Shown here piece after piece: positions 55,391 through 64,000 of a stretch of DNA of 64,000 nucleotides. This DNA is from Bacteroidales bacterium (GTDB lineage Bacteria; Bacteroidota; Bacteroidia; Bacteroidales; ML635J-15). Every line of letters begins with the position of its first letter. Position 1 is the stretch's first letter. A program made the translations under genes and the position numbers. The stretch is taken from contig JAFZLK010000107.1 of assembly GCA_017551515.1 (NCBI GenBank), positions 62,001-126,000 of the forward strand, written 5' to 3'. Under the pieces are notes generated by a model, which saw only the letters and a list, made by a program, of their open reading frames with translations, had not been told where the DNA came from and ran no database searches.

Positions 55391-56431
55391 ATGGAATATT
55401 CAGCAAAGGAAATTGCCGATATGCTTGGTGGCAAGATCGAAGGCGACGGTTCTGTTATGATTTCTAAATTTGCAAGAATTGAATACGGAGAACCAGGTGC
55501 AATATCTTTTTTGGCAAATCCCAAATACACACAATATATATATACAAGTAAGGCTTCTGCTGTAATTGTCAACAATGACTTCGAACCGCAGGAGAAAATT
55601 CAGACTACAATGATTCGTGTGCCTGACGCATACAAGGCTGTCGCCGATTTACTTCATATATATGCAGTTAAGCAAACCCCTAAGGGTCGTGAAATGCGCA
55701 GCAAGGTTCATCGCACAGCAAAGATTGGTAAAGGTTGCTATATTGGAGGTTTTGCCTATATCGACAAGAATGCTATACTAGGAGACAATGTGCAGGTTCA
55801 TCCACTTTGCTATGTTGGTAAGAATGTGAAAATTGGAGACAATACAATATTGTATCCTGGTGTAAAAATTTACTACGATTGTGAAATTGGCAAAAACTGT
55901 ATAATCCACTCAAATACAGTTATTGGTGCCGATGGTTTTGGTTTCGCTCCTAATACCGACGGCGAGTTCGAGAAAATAGAACAGATTGGAAATGTTGTCA
56001 TAGAGGATAATGTGGAACTGGGTGCTCTTGTTACAATAGACCGAGCAATTGCTGGTTCTACAATAATTCGTCGCGGTGTGAAGCTAGACGACCATAACCA
56101 TGTGGCTCACAATGTAGAAATAGGAAAAAATACCGTCATGGCTGCTCAAGGCGGAATTGCTGGTTCTGCAAAAATTGGCGAAAATTGCATGTTCGGTGGC
56201 CAGGTAGGGATAGGTCCGCATTCTAACATTGCAAACCGCACTAAAATGCAGGCAAAAACCGGAATTGCCGGTACGGTAAAAGAAGAAAACACAGCTCTCA
56301 TGGGCGCGCCGGCAATGGATGCTCATAAGTACCAACGTCTTTATGTGCGATTTAAGCAGTTGGACGACATGGCAAAAAAAATAGAGCAGTTAGAAAAGCA
56401 GATTGAGGAACTGAAAAAAAATAGTAACTAA
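55391..56431 (+). CDS. lpxD: UDP-3-O-acylglucosamine N-acyltransferase
   Basis: 346 residues, the normal LpxD length. The N-terminal uridine-binding domain (MEYSAKEIADMLGGKIEGDG ... ISFLANPKYTQYIYTSKASAVIV) is followed by a left-handed beta-helix of hexapeptide repeats (~105-300; e.g. IGKGCYIGGFAYI, LGDNVQVHPLCYVG). The catalytic His lies in DDHNHVAHNVEIG, with a C-terminal helical coiled tail (DDMAKKIEQLEKQIEELKK). It adds the second 3-hydroxyacyl chain to UDP-glucosamine in lipid A synthesis, in the cytoplasm, confirming a Gram-negative envelope. It is alone here and not with lpxC/fabZ; it ends 8 bases before the convergent DUF4249 gene. Confidence 0.95.
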   Translation: MEYSAKEIADMLGGKIEGDGSVMISKFARIEYGEPGAISFLANPKYTQYIYTSKASAVIVNNDFEPQEKIQTTMIRVPDAYKAVADLLHIYAVKQTPKGREMRSKVHRTAKIGKGCYIGGFAYIDKNAILGDNVQVHPLCYVGKNVKIGDNTILYPGVKIYYDCEIGKNCIIHSNTVIGADGFGFAPNTDGEFEKIEQIGNVVIEDNVELGALVTIDRAIAGSTIIRRGVKLDDHNHVAHNVEIGKNTVMAAQGGIAGSAKIGENCMFGGQVGIGPHSNIANRTKMQAKTGIAGTVKEENTALMGAPAMDAHKYQRLYVRFKQLDDMAKKIEQLEKQIEELKKNSN

Positions 56432-56439
56432 AAGCTTTT

Positions 56440-57459
56440 CTAATTTTCTTCTATATACGGATTATTCACTCTAATAGTGACAGTGTCGGTGACTTCGCTG
56501 CTTGCACCAAGTATGCCTAGTCCGTTCTTTATGTTGGTTTTCACAAGCGTAGGCTCGGCGAAAGGATTGCCGTCGTTTTCGTTATACATATCGAATGATT
56601 TCAGATACTGGTAATAGTCCTTGTTTATTGTTGCTACATGGACAACAAGCTTGTAATCAAATCCATTGTAAAAAGGCAATTCTTCTATGCCAGAACCTTC
56701 ACCTTCTTCAGGATCTTCGTTTTCATCGGGGAATGGATATTCATAGAATGGTCCGTAAATATCCCTGTAGTCGTATGCTACAAGCTTTATGGTATAATTG
56801 CCACCATTGATTATTTCATCAGAAAGATATAGCATGTCTCCGCTATTGCCAGTATTTACAGATAAGTCATTGCAATCAAGGAACAGCCGATAGTAATCAT
56901 TGTACATGTCGTATGTTTCAATATAATCCATTATCTCTGCTGGCAAGTCGCTTGTTAGATAAACAACGTAGTAGTTTTCCTGTTCGGAATCGTCATTAAA
57001 GTTAAGGCTCACATCAAAAGTCCCACCGTATAAAATCATATTGTCATTTTCCGATCCTTTTATCTTCACCATATAACTGTTTATTTTTGTGGGATTTGCC
57101 ATTTTTGCCTCGGCTTCAATCGTTTCGAAACCATCTTTTGAAATCTGGAACTTGTAGGTATGTCCAGCCTTCGGAGTATATTCAACTTTATAGTAACCAT
57201 TGTCAATGGAAATAGGAACAACCTGAAGAGGCTTGTCATCCTCGAATATTATTACATCTGCATCCGAAATCATTACAATTTCTTTTGAATCAAGGATATG
57301 CATACTTCTACTTACATGAAATTCAATTTCTTTATTCGAAGAAAGAACACAATTAAGAACCAATTTGGGTTTCTTGTATTCAAATGGGAAATCAAGTGTT
57401 TTTTCGCAAGCAGTAAATGCAATTGCCAGGACTATTATTATGTATATCAACTTTTTCAT
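56440..57459 (-). CDS. DUF4249 lipoprotein, partner of a TonB receptor
   Basis: 339 residues with signal peptide and lipobox (MKKLIYIIIVLAIAFTAC-E), then the DUF4249 pattern: KPKLVLNCVLSSNKEIEFHVSRSM, DADVIIFEDDKPLQVV, YYKVEYTPKAGHTYKFQISKDGFETIEAEAKM. It starts 12 bases after the TonB-dependent receptor stop, in the same operon. The pairing is typical for Bacteroidota, where DUF4249 proteins are thought to be surface lipoproteins that work with the receptor, as SusD does with SusC; the substrate is unknown. Confidence 0.88.
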   Translation of the reverse strand: MKKLIYIIIVLAIAFTACEKTLDFPFEYKKPKLVLNCVLSSNKEIEFHVSRSMHILDSKEIVMISDADVIIFEDDKPLQVVPISIDNGYYKVEYTPKAGHTYKFQISKDGFETIEAEAKMANPTKINSYMVKIKGSENDNMILYGGTFDVSLNFNDDSEQENYYVVYLTSDLPAEIMDYIETYDMYNDYYRLFLDCNDLSVNTGNSGDMLYLSDEIINGGNYTIKLVAYDYRDIYGPFYEYPFPDENEDPEEGEGSGIEELPFYNGFDYKLVVHVATINKDYYQYLKSFDMYNENDGNPFAEPTLVKTNIKNGLGILGASSEVTDTVTIRVNNPYIEEN

Positions 57460-57471
57460 GTCGGTTCGGTT

Positions 57472-59838
57472 TTAGAAAGTTTGTGAAAATTTTATGGATG
57501 GCATAATTGGGAACAAGCTTATCTGTTTCAGGCATCTGTTTCCACGGTAGTCGGTGCCAAAATAGAGGTAGAACGGATTTTGTCGGCAGTAGGCATTGTA
57601 AACGCCAAGGCTCCATATCCTTTCACCCAACTTGTTTTGTTTCTTAAAGTTAAAGTTGAAATCCAAGCGATGGTAGGCAGGCGCTCTGAACGAGTTTCGT
57701 CCGCCGTATTCGCCAATTTCTGAATAATAGTTTGAATACGTTCCGTTGAGGGCCATGTAACGACCGTAAGCAAGGGTTACTGCGTTTCCTGTGCCGAATA
57801 CCCATGTCACTCCGAAGTCAAAGTTTTCGCTCTTGTTGTAAATAAGTGCAATGGCTATGTCGTGACGTCGGTCGTACTTGTATGGAAACTTTTCTCCGAA
57901 ATTAAGGTTGTCGAACTGCCTCCATGCCCACGACAGCGTGTAGCCTATCCATCCAGTAATTTTTCCTGTAGTTTTGCGAACAAGGAATTCTGCACCATAC
58001 GACCATCCGCGTCCCATTTCAATTTTCGATTCCCAGTTGTCGGTCATATTTAGGAAACTTGCACCTTCCTTGTATTCAATTAGCCCTTTCATGTCCTTGA
58101 AGAATCCCTCTATGCTAAAGTCCCACTTGTTCTTAAGGTTGTAGGCAAATCCGAGAGCCACCTGATTGCTTCGCTGCGGTGTGATGGTGTCGGTTGCTGG
58201 AAGCCAAAGGTCGGTTGGCAGACCGATGGTGCTGTTGGTAAGCAAGTGTATGTATTGCGTCATTCTTGTGTAGGCTGCTTTCATCGAAAAGTTTTCGGTA
58301 ATCAGGAACCGTGCCGAAACGCGAGGTTCGACCGACTGGTAGTAGTGTTTCTTTACGATGAAGCCCGAATAATTCAATCCTACATCTGCCTTAAGGCGTC
58401 CGGTTATGGTTATGTTGTCGGAAGCATACACATTGATTTCGGTACCATAAATATCGCGAGCACCGTTTTTAATATTTATACCTTCGGAATTGTTTATCGA
58501 CTGCGTCGTGACAGACACTCCTGGTTTAAATACATGGTATGTGGATGAAAGTCCAAGTTTTAACTCGTGCTTCGATGCTGGATAGTAGTTTAGGTCAATC
58601 TTCGCACCGTAGTCGTTGATGCCCGAGAAATAGTCGAATGTGTATTTTTCAGTCGAAATATAGTCTGCAAGGTAATCATAATTCATGTATGTATCAAACT
58701 TATAGTTTGAGTATATTAGCGTTACATTAGAGAACAGCTTCTGGTCGAACACATGGTTCCAGCGCATCGAGGTTGTGATGTTGCCCCAGTACAAGCCCAT
58801 GTCGGACTTTTCGTTGTAAAGCGTATCGTAGTAGAAATATTCTTCTTCGTTCTTAATATATGCCTTGTCGCGACCGAAATATCCGCTTAGGAAAAGTCTG
58901 TCCTTGTCGCTGAACTTGTGGTTTAATTTCAAGTTGGCATCGTAAAAGTAATATCCGGCTTTCAGTTTTTCGCCTCCTCCATTAGTCTTGTTTATCAATG
59001 CAATCACAGGTGCAGCAAGAACATCTATATATGTGCGCCTTGCGCTGAAAATGAACGATGTATGGTCTTTCCAGATTGGACCTTCAACCATGACCTTTGC
59101 GGCTATTGTGCCTATCGAAAATTCACCGCCGTACTTCTTGTCGTTGCCTTCTTTTAGTCGGATGTCAATTACCGATGACAATCTTCCACTGTATTGTGCT
59201 GGGAATCCGCCTTTTATAAGGTTGATGCTCGAAATTGCATCGGGGTTGAACACCGAGAAGAATCCGAAAAGATGATTGGCGTTGTAAACAGGTACTCCAT
59301 CAAGCAGAATAAGGTTCTGGTCAGGACCGCCACCGCGGACATATATTCCGCTAGTCCCCTCATTGCCCGACTGAACGCCAGGCATCAACTGCAAGGTTTT
59401 CATTACATCGGCCTCACCCATGAATACCGGCAAGGTTTTTAGTTGTTCCACAGGCAGTCGTACAATGCTCATCTGCACATCCTTTACCATCTGGTCCGAC
59501 TTGTTTTCGGTAATGACAACCTCACTCAGCATATTGGAAGAGTTGAGCTTAATGTTTAGTTTTATATCCTGGTTAATAAAGAAATTGTAGCTATATGCAC
59601 CATAGCCAATGTACGACACAACAAGACTCACGCTGTCCTGCGGAAGTGTCAAACTGAAATATCCGTATTCGTTTGTTGCAACACCCAAGTGCGAGCGCGT
59701 ATCATACACATTTGCTCCGAAAAGTTTCTCCCCACTTGCCGAATCCTGTACGTATCCGCTAATAGTAAACTTCTGACTGAAGACCCCTGTCGATGCTAAT
59801 AGCATTATTATCAATAAAATATACTTTATCTTAGTCAT
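57472..59838 (-). CDS. TonB-dependent outer-membrane receptor with carboxypeptidase-like N-terminal domain
   Basis: 788 residues from the ATG at 59838, which gives the signal peptide (MTKIKYILLIIMLLASTGVFS). A CarboxypepD_reg-like domain follows (~22-105; KFTISGYVQDSASGEKLFGANVYD), then a plug (~115-225; GVQSGNEGTSGIYVRGGGPDQNLILLDGVPVYN) and a beta-barrel ending in an aromatic strand (IMPSIKFSQTF, final Phe). It imports a substrate across the outer membrane with TonB energy. Its operon partner is the DUF4249 lipoprotein, not a SusD, so the cargo is probably not a glycan; it is not readable from sequence. Confidence 0.92.
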   Translation of the reverse strand: MTKIKYILLIIMLLASTGVFSQKFTISGYVQDSASGEKLFGANVYDTRSHLGVATNEYGYFSLTLPQDSVSLVVSYIGYGAYSYNFFINQDIKLNIKLNSSNMLSEVVITENKSDQMVKDVQMSIVRLPVEQLKTLPVFMGEADVMKTLQLMPGVQSGNEGTSGIYVRGGGPDQNLILLDGVPVYNANHLFGFFSVFNPDAISSINLIKGGFPAQYSGRLSSVIDIRLKEGNDKKYGGEFSIGTIAAKVMVEGPIWKDHTSFIFSARRTYIDVLAAPVIALINKTNGGGEKLKAGYYFYDANLKLNHKFSDKDRLFLSGYFGRDKAYIKNEEEYFYYDTLYNEKSDMGLYWGNITTSMRWNHVFDQKLFSNVTLIYSNYKFDTYMNYDYLADYISTEKYTFDYFSGINDYGAKIDLNYYPASKHELKLGLSSTYHVFKPGVSVTTQSINNSEGINIKNGARDIYGTEINVYASDNITITGRLKADVGLNYSGFIVKKHYYQSVEPRVSARFLITENFSMKAAYTRMTQYIHLLTNSTIGLPTDLWLPATDTITPQRSNQVALGFAYNLKNKWDFSIEGFFKDMKGLIEYKEGASFLNMTDNWESKIEMGRGWSYGAEFLVRKTTGKITGWIGYTLSWAWRQFDNLNFGEKFPYKYDRRHDIAIALIYNKSENFDFGVTWVFGTGNAVTLAYGRYMALNGTYSNYYSEIGEYGGRNSFRAPAYHRLDFNFNFKKQNKLGERIWSLGVYNAYCRQNPFYLYFGTDYRGNRCLKQISLFPIMPSIKFSQTF

Positions 59839-59974
59839 AAGAATTTTTTTGCAAAAATATATTAAATACGATTGCAAAAACGATTATGCAAACAATTTAT
59901 TGTTTACTTTTGTCCCGGACATTGAAATATATACATGAAAACAAATATTAATTATCAACATCATTAAATAGTAA

Positions 59975-59994
59975 AGACGCAAGGCTTTGTGTCT
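59975..59994. repeat. Imperfect GACGCAA palindrome
   Basis: AGACGCAA ... TTTGTGTCT; similar in type to 7824-7841. Confidence 0.35.
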
Positions 59995-59997
59995 CAA

Positions 59998-60110
59998 CTG
60001 GAAACCAAGAAACTTAAAAACGCCGCAGGCATAGAACGGCGAAGCCCTCAACGAAGTTAAACCCAGAAACGGCGCAGCCATAGAAACTTAGAAACCAGAA
60101 ACAATATAAT
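59998..60110 (+). repeat. GAAAC-word repeat (part B only) before xthA
   Basis: A run of GAAAC, CGCCGCAGGC and GGCGCAGCCATAGAAAC words ending GAAACTTAGAAAC, a few bases before the xthA start. Like part B at 8706-8812 and 49293-49490. Confidence 0.6.
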
Positions 60111-60114
60111 AGGT

Positions 60115-60876
60115 ATGAAAATAATCACATTCAACTTAAACGGAATTCGTTCTGCAATAGCAAAGGGCTTGTACGAGTGGGTAGAAGCACAGTCGCCAGA
60201 TGTTTTGTGCGTGCAGGAAACAAAGGCGCAACCAGACCAGATAGATATATTGAAATTCAAAGAGATGGGATACAATTCCTACATCTTCTCCGCCGAAAAG
60301 AAAGGCTATAGTGGTGTGGCAATATTTTCGAAGAAAGAACCGGACTTCGTGAAAGCAGGCATTGGAATCCCCGAATTTGATGCAGAGGGAAGGCTTTTGC
60401 GTGTTGACTTTGGCGATATTACAATTATTGATTCTTATTTCCCATCGGGAACCATGGGCGATGTCCGTCAGGATGTGAAGATGAAATATCTTGCTGCTGT
60501 ACAGGTGTTTATAAATGAATTAAAAAAGGAACGTCCCAACATTATTCTCGCTGGCGACTATAATATTTGCCATAAGGAAATCGACATCAGCAACCCGCAG
60601 AACAAAAAGGGTGTATCGGGATTTCTTCCGGAAGAACGCGAGTGGATAACAAATTTCCTTGCTAGCGGTTTTGTTGATTCGTTAAGGGTTTTCAATCAGC
60701 AGGCAGAGCAATATACTTGGTGGAGTTATCGTAGCGGAGCAAAAGCCAAGAACCTTGGTTGGCGCATCGACTACCAGATGGTTTCCGAACCCTTGGCACC
60801 AAGGTTGAAGTCGGCTACTATTTTTCCCGAAGTGCAGATGTCCGACCATTGTCCGTATCAGATTGAAATAGAATAA
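60115..60876 (+). CDS. xthA: Exodeoxyribonuclease III / AP endonuclease
   Basis: 253 residues of the exonuclease III family, which cuts at abasic sites and trims 3' ends during base-excision repair. Motifs: ITFNLNGIRSAIAKGL (Asn7), VQETKAQPDQID (metal Glu ~34), the family's SGVAIFSKKEP, GDYNICHKEIDI (Asp/Asn ~142-144), and the C-terminal WRIDYQMVSEPL and SDHCPYQIEIE (catalytic Asp-His). Full length. The polysaccharide deacetylase gene begins 7 bases after it, so they are cotranscribed. Its leader is a GAAAC repeat with no Shine-Dalgarno. Confidence 0.95.
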   Translation: MKIITFNLNGIRSAIAKGLYEWVEAQSPDVLCVQETKAQPDQIDILKFKEMGYNSYIFSAEKKGYSGVAIFSKKEPDFVKAGIGIPEFDAEGRLLRVDFGDITIIDSYFPSGTMGDVRQDVKMKYLAAVQVFINELKKERPNIILAGDYNICHKEIDISNPQNKKGVSGFLPEEREWITNFLASGFVDSLRVFNQQAEQYTWWSYRSGAKAKNLGWRIDYQMVSEPLAPRLKSATIFPEVQMSDHCPYQIEIE

Positions 60877-60883
60877 ATAAACT

Positions 60884-61498
60884 ATGGCGCTGACTTTGTT
60901 TACAAGATTTCCCAATCCGTTCCTAAAAGGAATACGGAGGATAAAGAATGTGGGCAAGGTCGTTTACGTTACCTTTGATGACGGACCAACGCTGGATGGT
61001 ACCGAACAAATATTGGAGATACTTGATAGATACTCTGTTAAGGCAACTTTTTTTTGCTGCGGCAAAAATGCCGATGAGAATCCCGATTTGCTGAAAAAGA
61101 TTTCCGATGCTGGTCATGTCATTGGTTATCATTCCTACTCGCATCGCGACATATTGAAAACCAAGTCGTCTGAATGGCTTGCCGATGTGGAAAGAAAGTC
61201 GACAGTTTCGGAAATGAAATTATTCCGTCCGCCTTATGGTAGGATTTTGTTCCGCCATTACCGCAAGTTGAAATCTAAATATAAGTTCGTTTTTTGGGAT
61301 GTAATGTCTTATGATTACGATGCTAGCCGTTCCCCCGAAAGCATTATGAAAATGTTGCGAAAATCTGTCCGCGAAGGTTCGGTTGTGGTTTTTCACGACA
61401 ATGCCAAAGCAAAGAAAAACACGCTCACATTGTTGCCACAGTTTATAGAAATGATGCGAGAAAAGGGGTATTCGTTTGGAATAATTGATAATGTATAA
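60884..61498 (+). CDS. Polysaccharide deacetylase (NodB family)
   Basis: 204 residues. NodB motifs in order: VYVTFDDGPTLDG (catalytic base Asp and metal Asp), HSYSHRD (metal His pair, HxxxH), LFRPPYGR, and C-terminal SVVVFHDNAKAKK. This is a metal-dependent carbohydrate esterase of family 4, removing N- or O-acetyl groups from sugar polymers. The N-terminus (MALTLFTRFPNPFLKGIRRIKN) is not a classical signal peptide, so the site of action is unclear. Cotranscribed with xthA, a link that is likely fortuitous. Confidence 0.9.
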   Translation: MALTLFTRFPNPFLKGIRRIKNVGKVVYVTFDDGPTLDGTEQILEILDRYSVKATFFCCGKNADENPDLLKKISDAGHVIGYHSYSHRDILKTKSSEWLADVERKSTVSEMKLFRPPYGRILFRHYRKLKSKYKFVFWDVMSYDYDASRSPESIMKMLRKSVREGSVVVFHDNAKAKKNTLTLLPQFIEMMREKGYSFGIIDNV

Positions 61499-61890
61499 TT
61501 TTACTTCCTTGATGCCTAGGCTGACTAAAATGACGACCAATTTTCCTATCTTATTTGAAAACGATACCATTGCTGTTTTCTCCTCTATTCTTTCCCAACT
61601 ATTTTACCCTCAAAAAATTAACAAATTATGAACATCAAGACATCGAAAAAAGCGCTCGTATAATTTGCCATGCAACAATAAACTTTTATAAATATTTGAT
61701 TATGAATCGTTTATCTTGTATGCATCAGGTCAAAATTTATTTTTCAATATCGGGGGTTATCTGAAAAAAAAGTAATAATTTTGCGCGAAATTTTTGATTA
61801 TAAAACAATAAGACGATTAAAATTATTTTACACGATAGATTAAGACATTTTAGATTAAATAAAAGGAGGTAAAGTTTTTATAAATTTTTT
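61499..61890 (+). promoter_or_regulatory. infC leader region with -7 box and distant Shine-Dalgarno
   Basis: This 392-base gap has no supported gene; a 69-codon frame at 61555 lacks any recognisable feature. It holds TAATTTTG at 61776-61783, giving a ~100-base leader, and AAGGAGGT at 61862-61869. That Shine-Dalgarno is 21 bases before the ATG, far more than the usual 5-9, and no in-frame alternative start lies closer. I see no strong hairpin in the leader. Confidence 0.5.
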
Positions 61891-62424
61891 ATGGCAAAAG
61901 ACAATCAGCAAAACGACTACAGAATTAATCGCGCAATTCGCGCACCGTTTGTACGTGTAACAGGCGACAATGTTGATAAACCAGGAGTTTACAGCATAAG
62001 GGAGGCAATAGAAATTGCAGAACAACTGGAAATGGACTTGGTGGAGATAGTTCCAACCGCAGACCCGCCAGTATGCAAGGTAATTGACTACCAGAAATTC
62101 CTATATCAGCAGAAGCGCAAGCAGAAGGAATTGCAGAGCAAGACTCAGAAAATGACAATCAAGGAGTTGCGCTTTGGTCCTCAGACCGACGACCACGATT
62201 ATAATTTCAAGTTGAATCATGCCAAGAAGTTTTTGGAGGAAGGCAACAAAGTAAAAGCATACGTGTTTTTCAAGGGACGTTCGATAGTTTACAAGGAGCA
62301 GGGCGAAATATTGCTTCTCAAGCTTGCAAACGACCTCGAGGAATACGGCAAGATTGACCAGATGCCAAAGCTCGAAGGAAAGAAAATGCAAATAGTGATA
62401 TCACCAAAACCTAAAAAGAAATAA
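61891..62424 (+). CDS. infC: Translation initiation factor IF-3
   Basis: 177 residues: N-terminal domain ([34 protein letters not shown]), linker helix ([20 protein letters not shown]) and C-terminal domain ([41 protein letters not shown]). IF-3 binds the 30S subunit and checks initiator-tRNA and start-codon pairing. It starts with ATG instead of the AUU found in many bacteria, so the classical autoregulation through a poor start codon may not apply. First gene of the conserved infC-rpmI-rplT operon. Confidence 0.97.
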   Translation: MAKDNQQNDYRINRAIRAPFVRVTGDNVDKPGVYSIREAIEIAEQLEMDLVEIVPTADPPVCKVIDYQKFLYQQKRKQKELQSKTQKMTIKELRFGPQTDDHDYNFKLNHAKKFLEEGNKVKAYVFFKGRSIVYKEQGEILLLKLANDLEEYGKIDQMPKLEGKKMQIVISPKPKKK

Positions 62425-62445
62425 TAACTTTAAAAATTTAGAACA

Positions 62446-62643
62446 ATGCCAAAAATGAAGACTAATTCCGGAGCTAAGAAGAGATTTTTCTTGACCGGAA
62501 CAGGTAAGATCAAAAGAAGACATGCTTTCAAGAGTCACATCTTGACCAAGAAGGCAACAAAGCGTAAAAGAGAACTCGCTCACTACACAACAGTAGCTGA
62601 AAATAAGGAACATTCAGTAAAAATGTTGCTTGGATTGAAGTAA
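62446..62643 (+). CDS. rpmI: 50S ribosomal protein bL35
   Basis: 65 residues, highly basic: [25 protein letters not shown], then [16 protein letters not shown] and a C-terminal MLLGLK. Start and length are standard. It lies 21 bases after infC and 97 bases before rplT. Confidence 0.97.
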   Translation: MPKMKTNSGAKKRFFLTGTGKIKRRHAFKSHILTKKATKRKRELAHYTTVAENKEHSVKMLLGLK

Positions 62644-62740
62644 TTCGAGTGTAGTTAGAATGATTAATTAAATTATGAACCAGAACGTTTAGCCTCAAGT
62701 TCCGATCAAAAGGACGCTAACGCTCGCAAATTTTAAGATT

Positions 62741-63085
62741 ATGCCAAGAAGTGTAAATGTAGTTGCCGCTAGAAACAGGAGAAGAAAAGTTCTTTCTCAG
62801 ACTAGAGGTTATTTTGGAGCAAGAAGTAAGGTTTGGACCGTAGCAAAGAACGCATACGAGAAAGGTCTTGCTTATGCATACAGAGACAGAAAAAACAAGA
62901 AGAGAGAATTCCGCGCATTGTGGATTCAGAGAATTAATGCTGGTGCTCGTCTAAATGGTTTGAGTTATTCTCAATTGATGGGTAAGCTTCATGCAAACAA
63001 CATCGACATCAACCGCAAGGTTCTTGCCGACCTCGCTATGAACAACCCGGAAGCATTTGCAGCAATCTGCAACAAGGTAAAATAA
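62741..63085 (+). CDS. rplT: 50S ribosomal protein bL20
   Basis: 114 residues: [30 protein letters not shown] at the N-terminus, the basic [23 protein letters not shown] helix and the [18 protein letters not shown]-terminal domain. It is an early 23S rRNA assembly protein and, in other bacteria, the repressor of this operon. The 97-base rpmI-rplT gap is longer than needed for simple coupling and could carry a control site, but no structure is obvious to me. Confidence 0.97.
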   Translation: MPRSVNVVAARNRRRKVLSQTRGYFGARSKVWTVAKNAYEKGLAYAYRDRKNKKREFRALWIQRINAGARLNGLSYSQLMGKLHANNIDINRKVLADLAMNNPEAFAAICNKVK

Positions 63086-63114
63086 TTGATATTTTTTAGG
63101 TAGGTGATATAATT

Positions 63115-63145
63115 AAGGTCGTCAGTTGCTGACGACCTTTTTTTG
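63115..63145 (+). terminator. Terminator of infC-rpmI-rplT
   Basis: AAGGTCGTCAG / CTGACGACCTT, an 11-bp perfect stem with a 3-base loop and a T-run. Confidence 0.92.
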
Positions 63146-63176
63146 TGCTGATTATTGGACTGAATGGTAAAGACTG

Positions 63177-63440
63177 CTAGTCTTCCTGTTCATTAATCCA
63201 CTCATTAATTTCAGCAATCTGCCGTGTAAGTTCCTCAATTTTATCCTCTATCACATCGGGAGCCCATTTGGTGGTGCAGAAACCGTTGCCTCGCGAGATG
63301 TACAAATCGTCGTCAAGGTCGGAGCTAATCTCCTCATAGTTTTCAAGCAGTTGCTTTTTCTTCTCCAACAAATCCTTCAAGTCGTTTATGTCGGCTTCGA
63401 TGGGAAGAGTTTCGTTGTATAGGTGGTAGTGTTTTTTCAT
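63177..63440 (-). CDS. Small coiled-coil protein, unknown function
   Basis: 87 residues from the ATG at 63440; the frame is open upstream into the deoC 3' end but that part is not coding-like. MKKHYHLYNETLPIEADINDLKDLLEKKKQLLENYEEISSDLDDDLYISRGNG... then APDVIEDKIEELTRQIAEINEWINEQED: two acidic coiled-coil helices with a short central segment. I do not recognise the family. It lies 41 bases downstream of deoC on the same strand and may be cotranscribed. Confidence 0.7.
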   Translation of the reverse strand: MKKHYHLYNETLPIEADINDLKDLLEKKKQLLENYEEISSDLDDDLYISRGNGFCTTKWAPDVIEDKIEELTRQIAEINEWINEQED

Positions 63441-63481
63441 GGTTGAAAAAAATCGAGGGATTTCTCCCCCGAGATTATTGA

Positions 63482-64000
63482 TTAGAAGTACTTTATTTCT
63501 TTTTTCTTGCCGTCGAACTTGCTTATGTCGGTAAGCAATGCATTTGCAAGGCGCGATGCTCCGAGACGGAAGAAGTCGTTGCTGAGCCATTCCTCGCCGA
63601 GAACATCCTTTACAATGGTGTAGTAAAGCAATGCATCTTCGGTAGTGGAGATTCCACCAGCGGGCTTCAATCCTACCATTTCACCAGTTTGCTTGTAGTA
63701 GTCGCGTATTGCACAGCACATTACATAAACGGCTTCGGGAGTTGCCGAAACAGCTGTTTTGCCAGTCGAGGTCTTTATGAAGTCGGCACCCGATTCCATT
63801 GCTATGATGCTGGCAATGTAGATGTTGTCGGGAGTTTTGAGTTCACCTGTTTCGAGGATAACTTTCAAGAAAGCATCGCCTATGGCATGACGGATGGTGA
63901 GAATTTCATCGGAAACTGTCTGGTAGTCTTCTTCGAGGAACTTGCCTACCGAAATTACAATATCAATTTCATCTGCACCTTTTTCTACAGCCATCTCGCA
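63482..64000 (-). CDS. deoC: Deoxyribose-phosphate aldolase (5' part beyond the window)
   Basis: The frame is open to the last base of the window (two codons beyond the Met at 63994), so the N-terminal part of DeoC is missing here. The visible ~172 residues carry KGADEIDIVISVGKFLEEDY, the Schiff-base Lys motif ADFIKTSTGK, VGLKPAGGISTTEDAL, and C-terminal FRLGASRLANALL. The enzyme splits 2-deoxyribose 5-phosphate into acetaldehyde and glyceraldehyde 3-phosphate in nucleoside breakdown. Confidence 0.93.
   Translation of the reverse strand, partial: CEMAVEKGADEIDIVISVGKFLEEDYQTVSDEILTIRHAIGDAFLKVILETGELKTPDNIYIASIIAMESGADFIKTSTGKTAVSATPEAVYVMCCAIRDYYKQTGEMVGLKPAGGISTTEDALLYYTIVKDVLGEEWLSNDFFRLGASRLANALLTDISKFDGKKKEIKYF

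Noticed and set aside
61555..61764. A 69-codon frame upstream of infC
   Set aside because: AT-rich intergenic sequence with no Shine-Dalgarno and no conserved-looking protein.

Overview
The window looks like a chromosomal segment of an anaerobic, gut-type Bacteroidales (Bacteroidota) bacterium, moderately AT-rich. Four lines of evidence agree. Several giant secreted proteins end in type IX secretion (T9SS/Por) sorting domains. At least a dozen upstream regions carry the Bacteroidetes -7 promoter box TAnnTTTG. Many genes lack a Shine-Dalgarno sequence. Family content is typical of the phylum: TonB receptor plus DUF4249 pair, BspA-type leucine-rich repeats, C25 (gingipain-like) peptidase, ATP-type PckA and lysine-fermentation enzymes. 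I see no rRNA, CRISPR array, transposase or phage genes.

Layout. 1-7746: a 5'-truncated giant adhesin with 18 tandem InlB-type B-repeats. 7954-10046: a lysine-fermentation segment (CoA-transferase alpha subunit, Kal, Kce). 10113-23507: two more giant T9SS cargo proteins on the minus strand (an 11-FN3 protein and a C25 peptidase), with a PfkB kinase between them. 23744-30398: a two-gene signalling operon, with a cytoplasmic multi-PAS histidine kinase followed by a periplasmic-sensor/adenylate cyclase/HD fusion. 30590-34691: phosphohexomutase, PEP carboxykinase and a lipoprotein. 34806-35481: tRNA-Ser(GCU), terminators, a duplicated 100-bp repeat and a decayed gene fragment. 35482-40977: a BspA-type LRR surface protein divergent from a membrane-anchored AraC-type regulator, with four phased repeats between them. 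41064-43815: lipoprotein, a small MITE-like element, thiL and tRNA-Ala(CGC). 43846-47508: a minus-strand run of secreted and lipoproteins, a three-gene cassette with a DUF3990 ADP-ribosyltransferase-like protein, and an OmpA protein with zinc ribbons. 47690-55201: sahH, pepE, an AlbA/Schlafen-type regulator, beta-carbonic anhydrase, an MNT/HEPN pair and a DUF1848 protein. 55391-59838: lpxD and a TonB receptor/DUF4249 pair. 60115-64000: exonuclease III, polysaccharide deacetylase, infC-rpmI-rplT, a small coiled-coil protein and a truncated deoC.

How the genes fit together. The dominant theme is cell-surface and secreted cargo built from shuffled modules (BspA LRR, InlB B-repeat, FN3, PKD, CUB-like, cleaved-adhesin, T9SS C-terminal domain), which suggests a host- or particle-associated lifestyle. 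Kce, Kal and the CoA-transferase subunit indicate energy from amino-acid (lysine) fermentation. The most noteworthy candidate systems are the translationally coupled DUF3791-DUF3990-small-protein cassette (44973-45915), the phased operator array between the AraC regulator and the BspA gene (39714-39793), the sensor-cyclase-HD fusion, and a composite intergenic repeat that recurs between stop and start codons at several loci.

All calls come from reading the sequence. Family names rest on recognised motifs, not on a search.
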